NCBI GenBank assembly: GCA_016779685.1
Contig: JADHND010000093.1
Span: forward strand, 1-6,525
Direction: 5' to 3'
Length of the DNA: 6,525 nt
Origin: Shewanellaceae bacterium
GTDB lineage: Bacteria; Pseudomonadota; Gammaproteobacteria; Enterobacterales; Shewanellaceae
The notes under the pieces are model-generated. The model was not told where the DNA came from and made no database searches. It saw only the letters and a list, made by a program, of their open reading frames with translations. How positions within the stretch are numbered: the first letter of the stretch is position 1; each line of letters begins with the position of its first letter. The translations under genes and the position numbers were made by a program. Below are positions 1-5,605 of this stretch, in pieces.

Positions 1-2
1 AT

Positions 3-932
3 GCAAATCATCCCTTACTCACGAGGTTTTTGAGTAAGTAGTTAGAAAAAGGCTATACTACTCAAGAAGTAACAGACTTTTTACAGCCAGCTAAAAAAAA
101 TGAAGAAGTTTTGCGCTTGATTCAGCGACCATGGGAAGCAAAACCTTGGTATGAATATTATCCTATTTTTTTAACTCAGAAAAGAATCGATGAAGGGGTT
201 CGATTTTGGCAGCAATATCATGAGCATATCCACGCAGCCTCCCAGAAATTTAAGGTCGATCCTGAAGTCATTGTGAGTATTTTAGGGGTAGAGACATTCT
301 ATGGCAAAATGACTGGAGTTTACAATGTGCGGGACGCTTTGTACTCACTAAGCTTCTTTTACCCACCTCGAGCAGACTTGTTTGTGAGAGAATTGGGTTT
401 TTTTATGGACTTAACATACAAAGAAGGTGTGGACCCTACGCAAGCTAAGGGATCTTATGCCGGGGCAATGGGATACAGTCAATTCATTTCATCTTCTTAT
501 TTAAGTTATGCGGTGGATTTTAATAAGAATGGGCGTCGTAACTTACAAGAAATGGAAGATGCTATCGGTAGTATAGCTAATTATCTGCATCAACATCATT
601 GGCGTTATCAAGAAAAAGTCTTACATGCAGCGCAAATAGGCGCAAAACAAACCGATATCAAGGCTCTATTATGGGCTAAAGAGCCCATCAAACGGACGTT
701 GGCGGAGTGGAAAAAATACGATGTAGAGCCTACGAAACCAACAAATGCTACATCTTCTGAGAAAGCCATCTTATTTCAACTAGATCATCAACAGCATACG
801 GAATATTGGTTTGGTCTACACAATTTCTATGTGATTACTCGTTATAACCACAGTCATTTATACGCAATGGCCGTTCATGAATTAGGGCAGCGGATTAAGA
901 CAAAATACGATGCGACTTTAGAAAAAAAATAG
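3..932 (+). pseudogene. mltB: Lytic murein transglycosylase B, 3' part, with in-frame stop
   Basis: MltB/Slt35-type enzymes cleave the MurNAc-GlcNAc bond of peptidoglycan to form 1,6-anhydro-MurNAc, usually as outer-membrane lipoproteins. The frame is open from the left edge, meets TAG at 39-41, and then continues to TAG at 930-932. Counting residues from the TTG at 111, the catalytic Glu is E61 in GVETFYGKM (E162 of E. coli Slt35), followed by FFYPPRA (82-88), GSYAGAMGYSQF (114-125), an EF-hand-like loop DFNKNGRRNL (136-145) and YWFGLHNFYVITRYNHS (232-248). Residues before 111 still match the family: HPLLTRFLSK, then the stop, then LEKGYTTQEV resembles the E. coli segment NPNAQQFIDKMVNKHGF. 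The TTG is therefore not a credible start, and the lipoprotein signal lies off the window. The catalytic domain looks intact, so the family call is firm. Whether the gene is dead, read through, or carries a sequence error is open. Confidence 0.85.
39..41 (+). other. In-frame amber stop inside mltB
   Basis: The codon TAG interrupts the mltB frame between a Lys codon (36-38) and a Leu codon (42-44). MltB-like residues are visible on both sides in the same frame, so this is a nonsense change rather than a frameshift. TAG ends two other genes here (mltB itself at 930-932 and the iron-sulfur gene at 2552-2554), so recoding of TAG as an amino acid is not supported. A single change from AAG, CAG or TTG would explain it. 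Confidence 0.8.
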
Positions 933-964
933 CACACTCTGTTTTATTAAAAAATGAATAAGAA

Positions 965-993
965 TTGAAATGAAATCATAAAGGCGTTATCTT
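965..993 (+). promoter_or_regulatory. Predicted sigma-70 promoter of tus
   Basis: TTGAAA at 965-970 (5 of 6 to the -35 consensus) and TATCTT at 988-993 (4 of 6 to the -10 consensus) are separated by 17 bp. Transcription would begin near 1000, about 25 nt ahead of the tus start. The site sits in the 93-bp gap after mltB, where no terminator hairpin is visible, so read-through from mltB is also possible. In E. coli the tus promoter overlaps a Ter site and is repressed by Tus, but I see no Ter-like core here. Confidence 0.4.
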
Positions 994-1016
994 CAAGTCA
1001 AAATAAGGTTTGATTT

Positions 1017-1020
1017 GGAG
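1017..1020 (+). promoter_or_regulatory. Ribosome binding site of tus
   Basis: GGAG lies 5 nt upstream of the ATG at 1026. It is the clearest Shine-Dalgarno match in the window and fixes the tus start. Confidence 0.7.
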
Positions 1021-1025
1021 TATTC

Positions 1026-1913
1026 ATGCAAATCATTTATGAAGAAATACACAATTCTATTCAAAAGCTAGAAAGTTTGCTGAAGGATTTTCGGGTGACA
1101 ATGGCTTCACTGACATGTCATGTTTCACGTGTATACGCATTACCACCGATTCATCCAGATGAACAAGTGGCTCACACAAGACCTATTATCGTGGATCAAT
1201 TAGATGATCTACAAGGCTTTGAGGCCGCCATGTCAGCTTTTACAAACCTATATGCGGTTGATGCGCACTCAACGCGCTTCGCACATCGGCTTCCAGGCTT
1301 GATATGTGTTAGTGGCTCAGCCGCTGCAAAAGATGGATTGATTTCAAACATCCAGCAAATAAATCAGCAGAAGGAACACATAAAAGAAACGTTATTGCGT
1401 ATTAAAAACGCTGATAAGCGTTATGAAATCGTGCATCGTTTGTTTCCGATGATCATTACGTTAAATATTTATCGTAAAATTAAGTTTACGGATAACCCGG
1501 AGCATATTACATTCAATTGGGCTAATAAGAAATCTGTGGTTAAAACCACAAAAGCAAAAGTTCTCGAAAAACTGACCAAACAAAGTCGTCAAAAGCCCAG
1601 CTCATTGGTGACGACGGCTGACGAGTGGCAGCTTTTAATTGCGAAGGACATTCAAGATATTCAACGCATACCAGAAGACTGCCCTTTACGTTACTGTCGC
1701 AGCCTTCCTATGCAACCCATTGTGAATATTAATTATAAAGCCATTCAATTTATATGTGCTTTGCCTCTAGTCGCCTGGCATGAATCTGGTACATTTCCTA
1801 AAATTGTTAACTTAGGTAATTATTTGCCGAAAGCACAGCCTAGACCCGTATCGCTGACGATGCTGCCCGTGATTGAGCGTTTAAATTTATATCGTCGTTT
1901 ACAAACTAAATGA
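1026..1913 (+). CDS. tus: DNA replication terminus site-binding protein Tus
   Basis: Tus binds Ter sites as a monomer and blocks the replicative helicase from one side, trapping forks in the terminus. The 295-residue product is a little shorter than E. coli Tus (309) and aligns over its length with that sequence from memory. Matching stretches are HRLPGLIC (87-94, E. coli VRLPGVLC), LISNIQQIN (105-113, LVSHIQHIN), YEIVHR..P..ITLN.YR (133-150, FEWVHRHLPGLITLNAYR), F.WANK (163-168, FGWANK), EW.....DIQDI (200-212), MQPI....YK (229-238, VQPIARVWYK) and the C-terminal KAQPRPVSL. H137 corresponds to H144 of the cytosine-6 lock, R188 to R198, and A166 to A173. Neighbouring pocket residues differ (Y133 for F140, M142 for G149). 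The start follows a good ribosome binding site. The family call is firm; Ter specificity is not known from this sequence. Confidence 0.93.
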   Translation: MQIIYEEIHNSIQKLESLLKDFRVTMASLTCHVSRVYALPPIHPDEQVAHTRPIIVDQLDDLQGFEAAMSAFTNLYAVDAHSTRFAHRLPGLICVSGSAAAKDGLISNIQQINQQKEHIKETLLRIKNADKRYEIVHRLFPMIITLNIYRKIKFTDNPEHITFNWANKKSVVKTTKAKVLEKLTKQSRQKPSSLVTTADEWQLLIAKDIQDIQRIPEDCPLRYCRSLPMQPIVNINYKAIQFICALPLVAWHESGTFPKIVNLGNYLPKAQPRPVSLTMLPVIERLNLYRRLQTK

Positions 1914-2017
1914 TTATGACGATAAACAAAGTGACTTTTTTTGATATGTGCCATAATAGTTTTGATGTATCTTTTTTTTGATTTTTTTTTAATCGATTTC
2001 AAAGGTTGATATAGGTC
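1914..2017. other. T-rich spacer between tus and the Mo-hydroxylase operon
   Basis: This 104-bp gap carries T runs at 1936-1942 (7), 1972-1979 (8) and 1982-1990 (9). The last two are centred about 10.5 bp apart, one helical turn, which favours intrinsic DNA bending. A possible -10 element CATAAT lies at 1952-1957, but its upstream partner is poor (GTGACT at 1931-1936 with only 15 bp between). The only hairpin before a T run is AAAG-TGA-CTTT, four A/T-rich pairs, too weak to call a terminator. The operon promoter most likely lies here, since its first gene starts at 2018, but I cannot place it with confidence. Confidence 0.4.
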
Positions 2018-2554
2018 ATGTTAACACTAAATTTGAAAATTAATAATCGTGAGGTCGGTCCCTATCGGGTACCATCAGATCTGATGATGATTCAGTTTTT
2101 ACATGAGTATGTCAATCTCACGGGCACAAAGTTTGGTTGTGGCATTGGGGTTTGTCATGCATGTGTTATTGTTGAAAAAGACGAATCTAAAAATAGTTAT
2201 CAAACATACCGTTCTTGCATCACTGGCGTGTCCCAATTTAAAGATAAAAGTATATATACGGTAGAAGGACACGCTAGAGTTAATGAAAGTTCCGGTTTAT
2301 TGGAGTTGCATCCAGTACAACAGGTTTTTATTGAAGAGTTTGCTTTCCAATGTGGCTGGTGTACGCCTGGATTTGTGAATCAGTCGATAGTCTTTTATGA
2401 GCAATGTCGACAACATCCTATTGCCCCCTCTCAAGTTGAATCAGCCATCGAGGCCACGCTGAATAATCATTTATGTCGCTGTACGGGTTACATTCGTTAT
2501 TTTTCGGCGTTAAAGAAACTTATCCTATCAACACCAGGTTTAACCATTACTTAG
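2018..2554 (+). CDS. [2Fe-2S] small subunit of a molybdenum hydroxylase (xanthine dehydrogenase / IorA / NicA family)
   Basis: This 178-residue protein is the electron-transfer subunit of a molybdenum hydroxylase. It carries two [2Fe-2S] clusters that take electrons from the Mo-pterin site of a large partner. The N-terminal ferredoxin-like domain has C41, C46, C49 and C67 (CGIGVCHAC, then RSC). The C-terminal four-helix domain has C112, C115, C153 and C155 (CGWC and CRC). All eight ligands are present and the length is normal for stand-alone small subunits. There is no signal peptide, as expected: IorA-type subunits are thought to be exported together with a Tat-bearing large subunit. The start at 2018 has a weak AAAGG at 2001-2005, 12 nt upstream. 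It opens the operon; the following cytochrome gene points to the membrane-linked, NAD-independent IorAB/NicAB branch. The substrate cannot be told from this subunit, and the large subunit is absent. Confidence 0.9.
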   Translation: MLTLNLKINNREVGPYRVPSDLMMIQFLHEYVNLTGTKFGCGIGVCHACVIVEKDESKNSYQTYRSCITGVSQFKDKSIYTVEGHARVNESSGLLELHPVQQVFIEEFAFQCGWCTPGFVNQSIVFYEQCRQHPIAPSQVESAIEATLNNHLCRCTGYIRYFSALKKLILSTPGLTIT

Positions 2555-2562
2555 GGTTTATT

Positions 2563-3819
2563 ATGATTAAGTATGTGCTAATTTGGGGAGCATTGATGGT
2601 ATGCTTGCCGTCAACAGCCTTAGGTGTACCAGACAAAGCTGAGCAAACTTTAATTGAAAAAGGGCGCTACCTTTCACGCGCAGCGAACTGCTATTCATGT
2701 CATAAAAGTCCACAAGGCGGCCCTTATACCGGTGGAGTCGGTTTTGAAACGCCGTTTGGGACGATTTATTCGACAAACATTACTTCGGATGTGGAAACGG
2801 GTATAGGTTCTTATTCTGAAGCTGATTTTGATCAAGCTGTACGTCATGGTTATAGCTCGATTCGAGGTTATCTGTACGCTGCCATGCCTTTTAATAGTTA
2901 TCGTGACATGAGCGATGATGATGTCAAAGCTTTATGGGCTTATTTTAAAAATTTACCAGCAATTCGTTATGAGGTGCCGGAAAATCAGATGACATTTCCA
3001 GCCAATATTCGGCTTGGGCTTTTCTTTTGGAATGCGCTCTTTTTAGAGGAGTCAAGCTTCGTTGAAGATACCTCCAGAACGCCTGCGTGGAATCGAGGTC
3101 GGTATTTAGCAACCGCTTTAGGTCACTGCGGTGAGTGTCATACCCCACGTAACCTGTTCATGGCGCCTCAAACAGATAGTGTCTTTGAAGGGAACATCTT
3201 GGAAGGCTGGTTGGCAAGCAACCTGACAGTTGAAGGCTTAACCGCTCAGGGGTGGAATAAAGCTGATATGATTCGATACCTTAAATATGGACATTCTCGT
3301 CAGGGTGCCCCAAGTGCAAGTATGCATTCAGTGGTACATGACAGTACGTCTTATTTGACCAACAAAGATTTGGATTCGATGGCCACTTATCTCCTGAGTA
3401 CCGATACCCAGAAACTAGAATCAAAACCATATCCGGTCCTCACCACAAAGGATAAACAGGATCCAGGCTATCATCTTTACGCTCAACACTGTGCTGGTTG
3501 TCACGGTGCTAACGGTCAAGGCGCACCGCCGTCGGTTCCGAGTATGCAAGGTAACTCCAGCAATACTTTGCCTGACCCCTATGCTTCAGTTACGTTTGTA
3601 TTACGGGGGTTGCCTGATCGCCATCCTCAAATAAATAAAAACAGTCAAGGGATGCCGGGTTTTGTTGATATGTTATCTGCTGCAGAAGTTGCTGAGTTGG
3701 TGACGTTTATGCGCAGAGTTTGGGGTGAGCAAACGCAGCCAGTATCGATCGCAGAGGTCGAAAGAATAGTCGAGCAGTTGCGCGATGACAATTGGTTATA
3801 TCGCCATTCAGAGCATTAA
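2563..3819 (+). CDS. Triheme periplasmic cytochrome c, electron acceptor of the Mo hydroxylase
   Basis: This 418-residue cytochrome c resembles the triheme subunits of alcohol, gluconate and nicotinate/isoquinoline dehydrogenases, which carry electrons to quinone or terminal oxidases. It has three CxxCH heme sites: CYSCH (43-47), CGECH (189-193) and CAGCH (310-314). Likely axial methionines are M108 (AAMPF) and M364 (QGMPGF), with M254 a candidate for the middle domain. The hydrophobic start MIKYVLIWGALMVCLPSTALG is a Sec signal peptide, probably cut after G21. No second membrane segment is visible. ATG 2563 is preferred over the longer open frame that reaches back to 2473, because AGGG lies 6 nt upstream, the signal peptide follows at once, and only 8 nt separate it from the previous stop. 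It would accept electrons from the hydroxylase in the periplasm. Confidence 0.92.
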   Translation: MIKYVLIWGALMVCLPSTALGVPDKAEQTLIEKGRYLSRAANCYSCHKSPQGGPYTGGVGFETPFGTIYSTNITSDVETGIGSYSEADFDQAVRHGYSSIRGYLYAAMPFNSYRDMSDDDVKALWAYFKNLPAIRYEVPENQMTFPANIRLGLFFWNALFLEESSFVEDTSRTPAWNRGRYLATALGHCGECHTPRNLFMAPQTDSVFEGNILEGWLASNLTVEGLTAQGWNKADMIRYLKYGHSRQGAPSASMHSVVHDSTSYLTNKDLDSMATYLLSTDTQKLESKPYPVLTTKDKQDPGYHLYAQHCAGCHGANGQGAPPSVPSMQGNSSNTLPDPYASVTFVLRGLPDRHPQINKNSQGMPGFVDMLSAAEVAELVTFMRRVWGEQTQPVSIAEVERIVEQLRDDNWLYRHSEH

Positions 3820-3822
3820 GTT

Positions 3823-4779
3823 ATGTTGAGTGCAATCGATCAAGCCATCCTTGACAAGCTCAAGTCTTACCGTGAGGGGCAATCGCGTTGGTGGCTATGT
3901 ACTGTGCTGTCGACTTATGGCTCTGCCCCTCGTCCTGTTGGGTCACACTTTTTAACCGATGGTCATTTTCGTTTAGGCTCTATTTCGGGAGGGTGTTTAG
4001 AAGATGCTTTTGTAAATCAACTGCAACAACAGCCATCAATGCCTTATCTAAGCTTGTTTGATTACAAGGCTGATTTGCTCCAAGGGGCACCTGAATTACC
4101 ATGTGGTGGTCAAATTCAATTGCTTATTGAATGCTTAACAACCGACAGGCATATTCAAACGGTTCTAGCTCTGTTTGATGCTTTACAACAACCATCACAA
4201 GTACGGCGCGTGTTTGATTTACAGCATCAGAGTACGAACTTAGCTTTTGAACCGGCTGAACTTCATCCAACCGAGATCACTCAGGTGCTATATCCCATCC
4301 AGCAACAGTTGTTGCTTTTAGGTGCGTCAGCTGTATCAGCCGAAACGGCTATATTGGCTGAGCGTTGTGGTTATATGGTGCAAGTCTGTGATATACGTCC
4401 ACATTTTATTGCCAACTGGTCAAATCATATTCCGCTTGAAATAAAACCGTCAGATGATTTTGTGGAAGCTTATTGTCAAGGACAAACAGGTGTTTTAGCT
4501 TTAGCGCACGATCCGAGAGTAGATGATTTAGGGTTAGCAAGTGCTTTGCAAATGAATCCTTTTTTCATTGGTGCCTTGGGCTCAACCCAAACACATCAAG
4601 CTCGGGTAGGGCGTTTATCTCGTTGCTATGATTTTAGTGCAGCAACCTTAGCTAGAGTACATGCTCCCGTAGGTCTTAACATTGGCAGCAAAACCCCTGC
4701 GGCTATTGCTGTAGCTATCATGGCGCAAATTATTGGTTATCGACAGCAGAGTGTAGTTTATGAGCAATCCATCGTTTGA
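3823..4779 (+). CDS. xdhC: XdhC/CoxI-family molybdenum cofactor maturation factor
   Basis: XdhC-family proteins bind the molybdenum cofactor, promote its sulfuration with a cysteine desulfurase, and insert it into hydroxylases of the xanthine oxidase family. The 318-residue product has an N-terminal XdhC domain with YGSAPRPVGS (32-41), GSISGGCLE (52-60, C58) and LPCGG (92-96, C94). A C-terminal Rossmann domain follows: LLLLGASAVSAE (163-174), VCDIRPHF (188-195), FFIGALGS (247-254) and HAPVGLNIGSKTPAAIAVAI (280-299). The usual glycine-rich GAGHVG turn is GASAVS here, and D190 of the D-x-R motif is kept. It starts 3 nt after the cytochrome stop with only a weak ribosome binding site, so translation is probably coupled. 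Its last 20 nt overlap tusA. The expected client is the Mo large subunit that should partner the small subunit at 2018. Confidence 0.9.
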   Translation: MLSAIDQAILDKLKSYREGQSRWWLCTVLSTYGSAPRPVGSHFLTDGHFRLGSISGGCLEDAFVNQLQQQPSMPYLSLFDYKADLLQGAPELPCGGQIQLLIECLTTDRHIQTVLALFDALQQPSQVRRVFDLQHQSTNLAFEPAELHPTEITQVLYPIQQQLLLLGASAVSAETAILAERCGYMVQVCDIRPHFIANWSNHIPLEIKPSDDFVEAYCQGQTGVLALAHDPRVDDLGLASALQMNPFFIGALGSTQTHQARVGRLSRCYDFSAATLARVHAPVGLNIGSKTPAAIAVAIMAQIIGYRQQSVVYEQSIV

Positions 4780-5011
4780 TTTTGAAGCTGATCATCAGTT
4801 GTCCGTTTTAGGGCTACGTTGCCCAGAGCCTTTGATGTTGATGCGAAAAAAAATGAGAGAAATTAAGGTCGGTGAGTTGCTGTTACTGATTACAGATGAT
4901 CCGGCTACTGCACGAGATATCCCAGATTATTGTCAGCATATGAATCAAACATTGGTACAGGCTGACATGAGTCAATTACCTTATCACTTTTTATTGAAGA
5001 AAGACCAATGA
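4760..5011 (+). CDS. tusA: Sulfur carrier protein TusA
   Basis: TusA accepts persulfide sulfur from IscS on a conserved Cys and passes it on, in E. coli for tRNA 2-thiouridine, with a reported influence on molybdenum cofactor pathways. The 83-residue product matches E. coli TusA (81 residues) closely from memory: LGLRCPEPLM (17-26) with the sulfur-bearing C21, RKKMREIKVGE, DDPATARDIPDYC (46-58, E. coli DDPATTRDIPGFC) and LPYHFLLKK (73-81). The DDPAT-RDIP block fits TusA proper better than the broader TusA-like group. The start is confirmed by this end-to-end match. It overlaps xdhC by 20 nt and shares ATGA with mocA, so it is an integral, probably translationally coupled operon member. From context I infer a role in supplying sulfur for the terminal Mo=S ligand. 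It could equally be the cell's only TusA. Confidence 0.9.
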   Translation: MSNPSFDFEADHQLSVLGLRCPEPLMLMRKKMREIKVGELLLLITDDPATARDIPDYCQHMNQTLVQADMSQLPYHFLLKKDQ

Positions 5012-5586
5012 GCAAACATGCAGCTATGCTCTTAGCAGCTGGCTCCTCAACTCGATTTAAAGCGGATAAGCGCTTATTTGGTCAACCTCCCTTAGTTATA
5101 CGCACATTGACCACATTAGTCGATATCTTTGATGTGCTCTATGTGGTGATTAGAGCAGAGGATACTCAGATTCAAAAGTACTTGAGATCTTATCCTATTA
5201 AGTTGGTCTATGCACCTGCGAGCCCGAAAGGTCTTGCTTACAGTATTGCTAGCGGCATGAAAGCATTACAGGATGATGTAGGCTCAGTTAGTATCTGTTT
5301 AGCAGACATGCCATTGATTCAAATATCGACTTATCAATTGTTGTTGCAACATCAAAGAGATGATCGGATCGTAAGGCCGCGTTATCGACAGCAGCCAGGG
5401 CATCCGGTCGTCTTTGGGCAAGCTTTCTTTCAGGCGCTACGCTCACTAGATCATCAATCAGAACCAGAGTTGGGTGCCAAATACTTACTAAAAAAAGAAT
5501 CGAATCGACTGAGCTATATTGAGGTAGATGACAAGCACGTGCTGTCAGATATTGATATTCAAGCCGATCTCGATCTATTGAGCTGA
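5008..5586 (+). CDS. mocA: MocA-type molybdenum cofactor cytidylyltransferase
   Basis: MocA transfers CMP from CTP to Mo-molybdopterin, giving the cytosine dinucleotide cofactor used by many bacterial Mo hydroxylases. The 192-residue product is a compact nucleotidyltransferase with MLLAAGSSTRFKADKRL (7-23, the nucleotide-binding loop with R16 and K21), GLAYSIASGM (75-84), CLADMPLI (97-104, D100 a likely metal ligand) and QQPGHPVVFG (128-137, compare QQRPGHPV in E. coli MocA). DIDIQADLD (181-189) closes the fold. Length is normal for MocA. The ATG overlaps the tusA stop as ATGA, with AAGAAAGA just upstream. MobA (GMP transfer) is the alternative, but GHPV, LADMP and the XdhC neighbour favour MocA. 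It is the last gene of the operon, and its stop lies inside the right arm of a long hairpin. Confidence 0.88.
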   Translation: MSKHAAMLLAAGSSTRFKADKRLFGQPPLVIRTLTTLVDIFDVLYVVIRAEDTQIQKYLRSYPIKLVYAPASPKGLAYSIASGMKALQDDVGSVSICLADMPLIQISTYQLLLQHQRDDRIVRPRYRQQPGHPVVFGQAFFQALRSLDHQSEPELGAKYLLKKESNRLSYIEVDDKHVLSDIDIQADLDLLS

Positions 5587-5600
5587 GGTCGGCTTGAATA
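5556..5600. terminator. Long hairpin at the convergent gene junction, possible bidirectional terminator
   Basis: TATTCAAGCCGA (5556-5567) is the exact reverse complement of 5589-5600. The pairing continues inward with T-G, C-G, T-A, C-G and G-T up to 5572/5584. This gives a 17-bp stem with two wobble pairs (as RNA) and an 11-nt loop. The left arm is the end of mocA, the right arm holds its TGA stop (5584-5586), and the stop of the opposite gene (5606-5608) lies 5 bp beyond. No T run follows on either strand, so it is not a standard intrinsic terminator. It may act as a 3'-end stabiliser or a bidirectional barrier to transcription. Confidence 0.4.
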
Positions 5601-5605
5601 AGGTG

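Noticed and set aside
1..11. ATGCAAATCAT at the window start also begins tus at 1026-1036
   Set aside because: The match ends after 11 bp, the two copies are in unrelated contexts (the first is out of frame in mltB), and a match of this length is likely chance.
1925..1942. Possible terminator of tus (AAAG-TGA-CTTT followed by T)
   Set aside because: A stem of four mostly A/T pairs is too weak to support an intrinsic terminator call.
1820..2002. Lys-rich 60-residue open frame on the minus strand at the end of tus
   Set aside because: It is antisense to the conserved C-terminus of tus, and its Lys-rich start is only the reverse reading of the T tracts. No family likeness was seen.
2473..2562. 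Longer start for the cytochrome c at 2473
   Set aside because: It would overlap the small subunit by about 80 nt and bury the signal peptide. The ATG at 2563 has AGGG 6 nt upstream and gives a proper Sec signal.
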